The notes under the pieces: model-generated
What the model saw: only the letters and a program-made list of their open reading frames with translations
What the model was told of the DNA's origin: nothing
The model's database searches: none
In this document: one piece after another, positions 38,223-49,887 of the stretch
How the letters are laid out: each line of letters starts with the position of its first letter
Numbering within the stretch: position 1 is the stretch's first letter
Program-made: the position numbers and the translations under genes
NCBI RefSeq assembly: GCF_016863435.1
Contig: NZ_BOOW01000011.1
Span: 1-64,000 of the forward strand
Reading direction: 5' to 3'
DNA from: Sinosporangium siamense
GTDB lineage: Bacteria; Actinomycetota; Actinomycetes; Streptosporangiales; Streptosporangiaceae
DNA length: 64,000 nucleotides

Positions 38223-38882
38223 ATGGCAGGGTCTGCGGGGCCGCACGAGAACCCTCAGTGGCTCGGGCGCAACACCCCTCCCCACCGGGGACGCCCCGCG
38301 CCGCGTCCGGATCCGCGGATGGCGCACCTCCACCTGCGTGTCAGTGACAAGGACCGCGAGCAGGTGGTCGAACATGTGACCGTGGCGTTCACCGAGGGCC
38401 GCCTCACCAAGGATGAATTCGACGAGAGATTGCACCGTGCCATGACGGCCCGGGTCCATGGAGACCTGGTGCCGATCATGACGGATATCTACGGCACGCG
38501 CCCGCCGGTCCGGCGGGGGCCGCCGAGGTTCAGGCCGGGCCCGCCGCCGAGGGAGGGGGTCAGGGCCAGGGACGGCGGTGACCGTGTCGGTGCCGCCGCC
38601 GCTCACCTGCTTCCGTTCCTTGGCATCTTTATTCTCGGTCCGCTGATCATGATGCTGACCGGTGGCAAGACGTCGCCGTACATCCGCAAGCATGCGGTGG
38701 AGGCGCTCAACTTCCAGCTCACGGTGTTCCTCGCCAGCATCGTGCTGGCGGTGACCTTCGTCGGCATGGTGTTGGTCCCGTTTGTGTGGGTTGGGGGGTT
38801 CATCGCCTCGCTGATCGGCGGCATCATCGCCATGACCGACGGCGACTTCCGCTACCCCCTCAACATCCGCATGGTCAAGTAG
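38223..38882 (+). CDS. DUF1707 and DUF4870 domain membrane protein
   Basis: A 219-residue protein fusing two domains. Residues about 36-90 are a DUF1707 module (RVSDKDREQVVEHVTVAFTE, then GRLTKDEFDERLHRAMTAR), a short domain found at the N-terminus of many actinobacterial membrane proteins. Residues about 120-215 are a DUF4870 membrane domain (AAAHLLPFLGIFILGPLIMM, KHAVEALNFQLTVFLASIVL, FVWVGGFIASLIGGIIAMTD). A basic Pro-rich linker separates them. Function is unknown. ATG 38223 follows a GGGGG stretch. A terminator follows at 38924. Confidence 0.88.
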   Translation: MAGSAGPHENPQWLGRNTPPHRGRPAPRPDPRMAHLHLRVSDKDREQVVEHVTVAFTEGRLTKDEFDERLHRAMTARVHGDLVPIMTDIYGTRPPVRRGPPRFRPGPPPREGVRARDGGDRVGAAAAHLLPFLGIFILGPLIMMLTGGKTSPYIRKHAVEALNFQLTVFLASIVLAVTFVGMVLVPFVWVGGFIASLIGGIIAMTDGDFRYPLNIRMVK

Positions 38883-38923
38883 GCCAATCAGCCGTACGAC
38901 CAGGACATTTACCCCCTGGTGCA

Positions 38924-38949
38924 GACCCGCCCACATTTGTGGGCGGGTC
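38924..38949 (+). terminator. Terminator after the DUF1707/DUF4870 gene
   Basis: Perfect 12-nt arms GACCCGCCCACA (38924-38935) and its complement (38938-38949) around a 2-nt loop, 41 nt after the stop. Confidence 0.85.
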
Positions 38950-39054
38950 GTTGCGTTGAGGACCCAAGGCTTGAGGGCTGGGGTCGTGCTGCTCAGTTCA
39001 CCGGGGCTTGTGGCCGACCGGCGCATCTATCGGAGGGGCGAGAGGGCGGTGCGC

Positions 39055-39183
39055 CGGCTGCCAGTGCATCGGGACCCGGACAGTGGATACGGCGTGTCGG
39101 CTGCCAGTGCATCGGGACCTGGACAGTGGATACGGCGCGTCGGCTGCCAGTGCGTCAAGGCCCGGGCAGCGGATCCGGTGTGG
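39055..39183. repeat. 43-bp tandem repeat, three copies
   Basis: Units start at 39055, 39098 and 39141. Each opens CGGCTGCCAGTGC(A/G)TC and continues with GG-CAG(T/C)GGAT(A/C)CGG. Copies one and two are nearly identical and the third is diverged. They sit just downstream of the ligase stop at 39190. Confidence 0.85.
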
Positions 39184-39189
39184 CGAACG

Positions 39190-40716
<1,527 letters not shown>

Positions 40717-40772
40717 ACAGCCATCGTGCCTCACGGTCCGCATGCCGCAAGTCAGCGGGTGGGGAGGACGCC

Positions 40773-40890
40773 GAGGTCCGCGCAAGTTTCCGGGGAATGG
40801 GGGCGGAGAGGTCCGCGCAGGTTTCCGGGGAATGGGGGGCGGTGAGGCCCGCGCAGGTTTCCAGGGAGGGAAGGCACCGTTCGCGCCGAG
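40773..40890. repeat. About 36-bp tandem repeat upstream of ligB
   Basis: Units starting GAGG(T/C)CCGCGCA(A/G)GTTTCC begin at 40773, 40808 and 40844; looser GCGCGGGTTTCCGG-like copies continue to about 40960. They produce a Pro/Arg-rich open extension in front of ligB that is probably not translated. One dispersed-motif copy lies at 40984-40996. Confidence 0.7.
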
Positions 40891-41082
40891 TTCCCGGCGG
40901 AGGTGCGGTTTCCGGAGAAGGGCGGCGGGGTTCGCGCGGGTTTCCGGGAAAGGCGGCGGCCTTCCGGAAGAGGTTCCCGGCCAGTACGGCGAAGCCTGCG
41001 CAAGCGCCATGCCAACGACGCCAGGCCTCCCAGGTCTCCGTGTGCGGGTGGCGGCAGGGATGCCGCCACCCGCGGTAGGGCC

Positions 41083-41457
41083 TCAGTTCACGCCGATGAG
41101 GTCCACCACGAAGATCAGGGTCTCGCCCGGCTTGATGGCCGCTCCCGCGCCGCGGTTGCCGTAGCCGAGGTGCGGAGGGATGGTGAGGCGGCGACGCCCG
41201 CCGACCTTCATGCCCGCCACGCCCTGGTCCCAGCCGGCGATGACGCGCCCGGCGCCGAGGGGGAACTGGAAGGTCTCCCCGCGGTTCCAGGACGCGTCGA
41301 ACTCCTCGCCCGTCGAGAAAGAGACCCCGACATAGTGCACGGTGACGTTGTGACCCGGCTTGGCCTCAGGTCCGTCACCCACGACGATGTCGGTGATCTG
41401 CAGCTCGCTGGGCGGGGCGCCCTCGGGGAAATCGATCTCGGGCTTATCCAAAGCCAC
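41083..41457 (-). CDS. FKBP-type peptidyl-prolyl cis-trans isomerase
   Basis: A 124-residue cytoplasmic FKBP that speeds prolyl isomerisation. The active-site pattern is complete: VTVHYVGVSFSTGEEFDASW, FQFPLGAGRVIAGWDQGVAG, MKVGGRRRLTIPPHLGYGNR and TLIFVVDLIGVN. There is no signal peptide. It starts at ATG 41457, 79 nt after the guaB1 stop on the same strand, so the two may be co-transcribed. Confidence 0.95.
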   Translation of the reverse strand: MALDKPEIDFPEGAPPSELQITDIVVGDGPEAKPGHNVTVHYVGVSFSTGEEFDASWNRGETFQFPLGAGRVIAGWDQGVAGMKVGGRRRLTIPPHLGYGNRGAGAAIKPGETLIFVVDLIGVN

Positions 41458-41535
41458 GTGGTTCTCCTTGGTCGTCTGGTGTGACCGGACGACTCTACGC
41501 CCCTTCAGCGCTGGAGTGCTGTCCGGCGGCGCGGA

Positions 41536-43714
<2,179 letters not shown>

Positions 43715-43840
43715 CCGCCGGGCGAACGAGCTGCGGGCGAGAAGTGAGCGCGCCCGGCTGATCCGGCCCGCGCCGTACGGCGGAGCCGCCGGATATCGGC
43801 CTCCGCCGAGAAATAGGCCGGGTCGGCATAAGCCTCGATC

Positions 43841-44974
43841 TCAGCCCAGCACCCCCGAGGCCCGCAGCCGGTCGGCCTCGTCGGCCGGCAACCCCCACGA
43901 GGCCAGGTCGGTCAGCCGGGTGGCGGGGGAGAGGTCCTGGTCCGGCACGCCGAGCAGGCGCGGCGCGGGCACGGGCTGGACGATCCCGTCGACGTCGACG
44001 AAGGAGCCCCTGGCCCGGTTGTGGGGGTGCGCGGGCGCCTCGTCCATCTCCAGCACGGGGAAGACGCAGGCGTCGGAGCCGGCGAACACCTCCTCCCACT
44101 CGGCCCGGGTGCGTGTCGCGAACGCGGCGGTGAGCCGTGCGCGCAACGCGGGCCAGGCGGCCTTGTCGTCGCGGTCGGGCAGGCCGGTGAGGCCCATGCG
44201 CCCGACGAGTTCGGCATAGAACTTCGGTTCGAGCGCGGCGACGGCGACGTGGCGGCCGTCCTTGGTGGTGTAGGTGTCGTACATCGGGGCCCCGGTGTCG
44301 AGCAGGTTGGTGCCGCGGGCGCCCCAGCCGGCGCTCGCGGGGCCCTGGTAGAACATCGCGAACAGCAGCGCCGAGCCCTCGGTCATGGCGGCGTCCACGA
44401 CCCGGCCGCGACCGGTGCGGGTGCGCTCGAAGAGGGCGAGCACGATGCCGTGGGCGAGCATGAGCCCGCCGCCGGCGAAGTCGCCGAGGATGTTGAGGGG
44501 CGCGGTCGGTTTCTCACCTTCGCGGCCGAGCATGGACAACACGCCGGAAATCGCAATGTAGTTGAGGTCGTGTCCGGCTGTGGGGGCGAGCGGGCCGTCC
44601 TGTCCCCATCCGGTCATCCTGCCGTAGACGAGCCCGGGATTGATCTCGTGGAGGTCGCCGGGGCCGATGCCGAGCCGCTCGGCGACGCCGGGCCGGTAGA
44701 CCTCGATGACCGCGTCCGCGTGCGCGGCGAGCCGCTTGAACGCGGTCACGCCCTCGGGCGATTTCAGGTCGAGACCGATGGTGTGTTTCCCGCGGTCCAT
44801 CACGTCGCGGCGCGGGGTGTCCCCGGCGGCGGCGACCCGGTCGATCCGCAGGACCTCCGCGCCGTGGTCGGCCAGCATCATCCCGGCGAAGGGGCCGGGA
44901 GCCAGTCCGGCCAGTTCCAGCACCCGCACGCCGGACAGCGGTCCGGTGCGGGCGGAGGTGCTCGGTCGGCTCAT
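43841..44974 (-). CDS. CaiB/BaiF-family CoA-transferase or acyl-CoA racemase
   Basis: A 377-residue family III CoA-transferase fold. The N-terminus GVRVLELAGLAPGPFAGMML followed by ADHGAEVLRIDRV is diagnostic. YGRMTGWGQDGPLAPTAGHD and LNYIAISGVLSMLG are closest to alpha-methylacyl-CoA racemase, which epimerises 2-methyl-branched acyl-CoAs before beta-oxidation. In true transferases an Asp follows the YGRMTG(W/Y)G-G region; the Asp in AGHDLNYIA fits both groups. ATG 44974 is the family start. Orientation is opposite to the kinase gene, and a dispersed-motif copy (43775-43787) lies beyond its stop. Confidence 0.88.
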   Translation of the reverse strand: MSRPSTSARTGPLSGVRVLELAGLAPGPFAGMMLADHGAEVLRIDRVAAAGDTPRRDVMDRGKHTIGLDLKSPEGVTAFKRLAAHADAVIEVYRPGVAERLGIGPGDLHEINPGLVYGRMTGWGQDGPLAPTAGHDLNYIAISGVLSMLGREGEKPTAPLNILGDFAGGGLMLAHGIVLALFERTRTGRGRVVDAAMTEGSALLFAMFYQGPASAGWGARGTNLLDTGAPMYDTYTTKDGRHVAVAALEPKFYAELVGRMGLTGLPDRDDKAAWPALRARLTAAFATRTRAEWEEVFAGSDACVFPVLEMDEAPAHPHNRARGSFVDVDGIVQPVPAPRLLGVPDQDLSPATRLTDLASWGLPADEADRLRASGVLG

Positions 44975-45309
44975 GGGCGCTCCTTCGCGGGGTGTCGGAT
45001 CTTCGCTCAGTAGAACCATCGCCGCCCGCGGGCCGCAAGGCACTGTGCCGCGCGGACGGCGATGAAGCACTTTCCCGGCGCCGGGGCGACGTGGCGACGC
45101 GTGAGGTGGGGGCGCGGGAATCGGTGGAGACCGGCGGGGGAGGTTTGCCGTGCGAGGGCCCGGTTTCGAGGAAAGCAGGCGCGGCTGAAACACGATTCCT
45201 CCGGGGAGCACGGGCGAGCGGCGCACGCGGCGGTCGCCAATATGGGAAACTTGCGCACGATTAAGTAGGGATCAGTAGGGAGCGTCCTGCGGCAACCGAG
45301 GGGCTGAAC
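44975..45309. promoter_or_regulatory. Divergent promoter region of the CoA-transferase and kinase genes
   Basis: 335 nt without a gene. An AGGGGC ribosome site precedes ATG 45310. No operator or repeat was recognised. Confidence 0.4.
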
Positions 45310-46896
45310 ATGGCGTCACCGGACGGGCAGCAGCTGATCGCCCGGCGCTACCGGCTAATACGCAAACTCGGCCAGGGCGGCATGGGTGCGGTCTGGGAGG
45401 GGCACGACGCGCTCCTCGACCGGCCGGTCGCCGTCAAGGAAGTGCTGCTGCCCTCGGGCCTGTCCGGCGTCGAGCGCGAGCGCCAGCTCCAGCGCACCAG
45501 CCGCGAGGCGCGCACCGCCGCCAAGATCAGCCACCCGGGCATCGTCGCGATCTACGACGTGGCCGAGCAGGACGGCCGCCCCTGGATCGTCATGGAGCTC
45601 GTCAAGGCCCCCTCCCTGGACCGCGTCGTCGCCGAGAGCGGCTCGGTGCCCACGCGGCAGGTCGCCGACATCGGCCGCCAGATCCTCAGCGCCCTGATGG
45701 CGGCACACGCGGCCGGCATTCTGCACCGCGACGTCAAACCGGCCAACATCCTGGTGACGCCCGAAGGCCGTGCCGTACTCACCGATTTCGGCATCGCGAC
45801 CGCCACGGGCGACAGCTCCCTGACCCAGACCGGCATGGTGACCGGCTCGCCCGCCTTCCTCGCCCCCGAGCGGGCGCGTGGCAAGGACGTCGGACCCGCC
45901 TCCGACCTGTGGTCGCTCGGCGCGACGCTCTACGCCGCCGTGATCGGCCGGTCGCCTTTCGAGCGCGGCGAGACCATGGCCACGTTGAGCGCGCTGCTGA
46001 CCGAGGAGCCCGACTTCACCAGGGTTCCCCCGGCTCTGCACCCCGCGCTCAAGTGCCTGCTCGAACGCGATCCCGCGCTCCGCATCGGCGCCGCGGAGGC
46101 CGATCGGCTGCTGGCCGAGGTCGCCGTCCCCGAGAAGGGCCGGCGGCGGCGCGGCAAGGACACCCCCGCCCCCGCCCCCGCCCGGAGTGCGCCGGGCCGC
46201 GGCAGGAGGGGTACGGCACGGCGCGGTGGAGGCCGGACGGCACTAGTGGCCGCCGCCCTGGTGGTCGTGCTCGGCGGCGGCACCGCGGCCTACCTGACGC
46301 TCTCCTCAGGCGACGGCGCGGGGCCGGCGGACGCCACCGCCACCGGCGCCCCGACGGTGGCGGGCGAGCCCCAGGCCACCCCGGTGGCGGCGGAGAAGGC
46401 GCCCTCGGCCACACCTTCCGCCAGGCCGACAAGGACGCTTTCGCCGTACAGGCCGTATCGTTCGCGGGCGGGGTGGAAGGTCGACGCGCCGCGGCTGTGG
46501 CGCGGCAGCGTGCACGAGAGTTACACGCAATGGGTGCGAAGGGACGGCAAAGCTCACCTCGCGATCGAGGAGATCACGTCCTACACCGGGGCGATGGAGA
46601 TCCTCACCGACATGGAGACCACGCTGAAGCCCCAGGTCAAGGGTTATGAGAGGGGATATATGCGCACGATCCCCTCGGAACATGGCAAGGCCGTCGAGTG
46701 GGGCTTCGTGTTCACCGCCACAGGGAACGAGGGGCAGTCCTGGTTGCGGCCGGGGACGACATATCGCGAGGTCAGGCGTGTGATCGTGGGTGAGGAGGGC
46801 TCGATCGTGCTGAAGTGGACGACCGAGCAGGAGGTCTGGGCCCCGCATCAGACGGCGATGAGATGGGTTTTCCGGAGCTTCACACCCGCGGAGTAG
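45310..46896 (+). CDS. Transmembrane Ser/Thr protein kinase
   Basis: A 528-residue PknB-like eukaryotic-type kinase. Kinase domain residues about 14-275: RYRLIRKLGQGGMGAVWEGH, invariant Lys in RPVAVKEVLLP, catalytic HRDVKPANILV, DFGIATA and APERARGKDVGPASDLWSLG. A basic Ala/Pro juxtamembrane stretch leads to one membrane helix (TALVAAALVVVLGGGTAAYL). The outer part has a Thr/Pro-rich stalk and a globular region (AGWKVDAPRLWRGSVHESYT to the end) that is neither PASTA nor another sensor I recognise. It is monocistronic, with no adjacent phosphatase; the PP2C at 15.7 kb is far away. Confidence 0.93.
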   Translation: MASPDGQQLIARRYRLIRKLGQGGMGAVWEGHDALLDRPVAVKEVLLPSGLSGVERERQLQRTSREARTAAKISHPGIVAIYDVAEQDGRPWIVMELVKAPSLDRVVAESGSVPTRQVADIGRQILSALMAAHAAGILHRDVKPANILVTPEGRAVLTDFGIATATGDSSLTQTGMVTGSPAFLAPERARGKDVGPASDLWSLGATLYAAVIGRSPFERGETMATLSALLTEEPDFTRVPPALHPALKCLLERDPALRIGAAEADRLLAEVAVPEKGRRRRGKDTPAPAPARSAPGRGRRGTARRGGGRTALVAAALVVVLGGGTAAYLTLSSGDGAGPADATATGAPTVAGEPQATPVAAEKAPSATPSARPTRTLSPYRPYRSRAGWKVDAPRLWRGSVHESYTQWVRRDGKAHLAIEEITSYTGAMEILTDMETTLKPQVKGYERGYMRTIPSEHGKAVEWGFVFTATGNEGQSWLRPGTTYREVRRVIVGEEGSIVLKWTTEQEVWAPHQTAMRWVFRSFTPAE

Positions 46897-47188
46897 CCTC
46901 CGAGGTTTTGTCGGGCCAGCCCGGTACGCTGGCCTGATTCTTGGTTTTCGCACAAGGGGGTGCGGCCGTGATCGGGCAGATTCCCGGGTTGTAGAGTCGT
47001 ATTCGCCTTCGCCGACCGCGAGCATGCGGGGACTCCGCAGATCCGGGCGATCGTGGGTGTTCTGCGTTCACGGGGTCTCGCGCGGTAAACCCGTTGCTCT
47101 CCTGGTCTGCTCTGACTTAGGGATATAACGTGCTAATCGACGATCTCCTGCACAACAATCTCCCACACTGCCCGGGGGGTGCCGCCCG
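46897..47188. other. Intergenic region upstream of tmsA
   Basis: 292 nt with no supported gene. A short GGGGGTGCGGCCGTG start-like context near 46957 leads only to a few codons. Probably the tmsAB promoter region. Confidence 0.35.
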
Positions 47189-48550
47189 GTGACGCGCATG
47201 TCGGCACACCGGCGAGCCGTAGAACAGATCCGGGAGTCCTACGCTTCGATTCCCGGCGACGCGGCGCCGCGCCTGGCCAAAGCCACGACCAACCTCTTCA
47301 GGTTCAGAGACGACCGGCGGGCCGCCGCCCGCCTCTCGGCGCGCCACCTCGACCAGGTGATCGAAGTCGACCCCGGCTCCATGACCGCCGAGGTCCAGGG
47401 AATGACGACCTACGAGCGGCTGGTCGACGCGACGCTGCCGCACGGGCTCATGCCATATGTCGTGCCGCAGCTCAAGACCATCACGCTCGGGGGAGCGGTC
47501 ACAGGGCTCGGCATCGAGTCGACGAGTTTCCGCGACGGGTTGCCCCACGAGTCTGTCGAGGAGATGGAGATCCTCACCGGCGACGGCCGCATCGTGGTGG
47601 CCGACGACACCGGTGAGCATCGCGACCTGTTCAGGGCTTTCCCCAACTCTTACGGCACGCTTGGATATGCGCTCCGACTGCGCATCAAACTCAAGCGGGT
47701 CAAACCTTTTGTCCGGTTGACGCATCTGCCCTTCGGCGACGCCGACAAGTGCATGCTCGCCATGCAGGAGATCTGCGAGCGCGGGGAGCACGACGGCGAG
47801 CCGGTCGACTTCGTCGACGGGGTGTTCTTCGGGCCCGGTGAGCTTTTCATCACGCTCGGGCGCTTCGCCGACCATGCCCCCTATGTCTCTGACTACACGG
47901 GCATGCGCATCTACTACCAGTCCATTCGCAACCGCACGCGCGACTGGCTGACCGTTCGCGACTACCTCTGGCGGTGGGACACCGACTGGTTCTGGTGCTC
48001 ACGGGCGTTCGGCGTGCAAAAGCCGCTGGTGCGCTCCCTCATGCCGCGCCGCTGGATGCGTTCGGATGTCTACCGGCGCTTCGTCGGCCTTGACCGCAAA
48101 TATGGAGTGACGGCGCGCATCGACCGGTGGCGCAACAACCCGGTGCACGAGTCGGTCATCCAGGACGTCGAGGTGCCTATCGGGCGGGGCGCCGAGTTCC
48201 TGCGCTTCTTCCACGAGAAGGTCGGCATGACGCCGGTCTGGATGTGCCCGCTGAAGTCCAACGGCGAGTGGCCGCTCTATCCGCTCGACCAGGGCAAGCT
48301 CTATCTCAACTTCGGCTTCTGGGGCACCGTGCCGCTGCCGAGGGGGCAGTTCGACGGTTACTACAACCGTCTGATCGAGCGTGCCGTGCACGATCTCGAC
48401 GGTCACAAGTCTCTCTACTCGACGTCGTTCTATCCCCGTGAGGAGTTCTGGGGGCTCTACAACGGGGACGCCTACTGGCCGGTGAAGCGGGCATACGATC
48501 CGGGTGGCCGATTGCTCGACCTCTATGAGAAGTGTGTGCGGGGGCGTTAG
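47189..48550 (+). CDS. tmsA: FAD-binding oxidoreductase, 10-methyl fatty acid reductase type (TmsA/BfaA-like)
   Basis: A 453-residue FAD-linked oxidoreductase. The PCMH-type FAD site reads VPQLKTITLGGAVTGLGIES and continues FRDGLPHESVEEMEILTGDG. In mycobacteria and other actinomycetes, such a protein next to a SAM-dependent acyl methyltransferase reduces the 10-methylene intermediate to 10-methylstearoyl (tuberculostearoyl) lipid. The methyltransferase gene starts 13 nt downstream, so the pair is probably an operon, and 10-methyl fatty acids are characteristic of Streptosporangiaceae. The assignment rests on family and pairing. The start is GTG 47189 or ATG 47198; the ribosome site does not decide. 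Confidence 0.85.
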   Translation: MTRMSAHRRAVEQIRESYASIPGDAAPRLAKATTNLFRFRDDRRAAARLSARHLDQVIEVDPGSMTAEVQGMTTYERLVDATLPHGLMPYVVPQLKTITLGGAVTGLGIESTSFRDGLPHESVEEMEILTGDGRIVVADDTGEHRDLFRAFPNSYGTLGYALRLRIKLKRVKPFVRLTHLPFGDADKCMLAMQEICERGEHDGEPVDFVDGVFFGPGELFITLGRFADHAPYVSDYTGMRIYYQSIRNRTRDWLTVRDYLWRWDTDWFWCSRAFGVQKPLVRSLMPRRWMRSDVYRRFVGLDRKYGVTARIDRWRNNPVHESVIQDVEVPIGRGAEFLRFFHEKVGMTPVWMCPLKSNGEWPLYPLDQGKLYLNFGFWGTVPLPRGQFDGYYNRLIERAVHDLDGHKSLYSTSFYPREEFWGLYNGDAYWPVKRAYDPGGRLLDLYEKCVRGR

Positions 48551-48562
48551 GAGGTTGATCCT

Positions 48563-49822
48563 GTGAGTTTGGCGCAGATCTTTGAGAAGGTTGTCGGCGG
48601 CACGGCGGATATCGAGTTCGTCGCCTACGACGGAAGCAAGGCGGGGCGCGGCGGCGCCGATGTGCGGATCGAGGTGAAGTCACCGGTCGCGGTGGCCTAC
48701 CTCGCGCAGGCACCCGGCGAGCTCGGGCTGGCCCGCGCCTACATATCCGGCCATCTCGACGTGCAGGGCGACATGTATACCCTGCTCGACCGCATGTGGG
48801 CGCTGACCTTGGAGGACCTGTCGCTCGGCGAGAAGCTCGCCGCGGTCCGGTCACTCGGCGTCAAACCCCTGCTGATGCGGGTGAACCCGCCTCCGCAAGA
48901 GGTCCGGCGCAGCACGATGGCCAAGCTGGGCAGCCGTCACGCCAAACAGCGTGACGCCGAGGCCATCCACCACCACTACGACGTGTCCAACAGGTTCTAC
49001 GAGTGGGTGCTCGGCCCGTCTATGGCCTACACCTGCGCGGTCTTCCCTTCGCACGACTCCACGTTGGAGGAGGCGCAGTTCGCCAAGTTCGACCTGGTCG
49101 CGAAGAAGCTCGCGCTGAAGCCCGGCATGCGGCTGCTCGACGTCGGCTGCGGCTGGGGCGGCATGGTGATGCACGCCGCCCGCGAATACGGGGTGAAGGC
49201 CCTCGGTGTCACACTGTCCCGGCAGCAGGCCGAGTGGGCGCAGAAGGCGATCGCCGATGCGGGGCTCAGTGACCTGGCCGAAGTGCGCTTCATGGACTAT
49301 CGCGACGTGGCCGAGACCGATTTCGACGCGGTCAGCTCCATCGGCCTCACCGAGCACATCGGCAAGGACCAACTGCCGGGTTACTTCTCGTTCCTCTACG
49401 GCAAGCTCCGGCCGGGCGGCCGCCTGCTCAACCACTGCATCACCCGGCCGACCGGCACGGAGCGCACCATCAACAAGGGCGGCTTCATCAACCGCTACGT
49501 CTTCCCCGACGGGGAGCTTGAGTCGGTCGGCTATCTGATCCGTCAGATGGAGGACCTCGGCTTCGAGGTGCGCCACGAGGAGAACCTCCGCGAGCACTAC
49601 GCCAAGACCCTCGAAAAGTGGTGCGCCAACCTTGACGCCCACTGGGACGAGGCTGTCGCGGAGGTCGGCCAGGGCACTGCCAGGGTGTGGCGGCTCTACA
49701 TGGCCGGCTGCATCGTCGGCTTCGAGCGCAACAAGGTGCAGCTCCACCAGGTGCTCGGGGTCAAACTGGGTGAAGGCGGCGAGGCCGACGTGCCGTTGCG
49801 CCCGTCGCTCGACTGGCCCTGA
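48563..49822 (+). CDS. tmsB: SAM-dependent acyl methyltransferase, cyclopropane synthase family (TmsB/BfaB-like)
   Basis: A 419-residue enzyme of the cyclopropane fatty acid synthase family. It has an N-terminal lipid-binding region (YISGHLDVQGDMYTLLDRMW), then AIHHHYDVSNRFYEWVLGPS followed by MAYTCAVF, the SAM motif LLDVGCGWGGMVMHAA, and the active-site Glu region VSSIGLTEHIGKDQ. Paired with TmsA it would transfer a methyl group to the double bond of an oleoyl phospholipid to give a 10-methylene chain. It starts at GTG 48563 with GGAGG upstream, 13 nt after tmsA. A bidirectional terminator follows. Confidence 0.88.
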   Translation: MSLAQIFEKVVGGTADIEFVAYDGSKAGRGGADVRIEVKSPVAVAYLAQAPGELGLARAYISGHLDVQGDMYTLLDRMWALTLEDLSLGEKLAAVRSLGVKPLLMRVNPPPQEVRRSTMAKLGSRHAKQRDAEAIHHHYDVSNRFYEWVLGPSMAYTCAVFPSHDSTLEEAQFAKFDLVAKKLALKPGMRLLDVGCGWGGMVMHAAREYGVKALGVTLSRQQAEWAQKAIADAGLSDLAEVRFMDYRDVAETDFDAVSSIGLTEHIGKDQLPGYFSFLYGKLRPGGRLLNHCITRPTGTERTINKGGFINRYVFPDGELESVGYLIRQMEDLGFEVRHEENLREHYAKTLEKWCANLDAHWDEAVAEVGQGTARVWRLYMAGCIVGFERNKVQLHQVLGVKLGEGGEADVPLRPSLDWP

Positions 49823-49850
49823 TCCGGCTCACGCCGTACTCCGCGGGCGA

Positions 49851-49876
49851 CCCCCGGCCCAGCGCCGGGCCGGGGG
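49851..49876. terminator. Bidirectional terminator between tmsB and the acyl-CoA ligase
   Basis: Perfect 10-nt arms CCCCCGGCCC (49851-49860) and its complement (49867-49876) around a 6-nt loop, between two convergent genes. Confidence 0.85.
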
Positions 49877-49887
49877 CGCCGCGGGCG

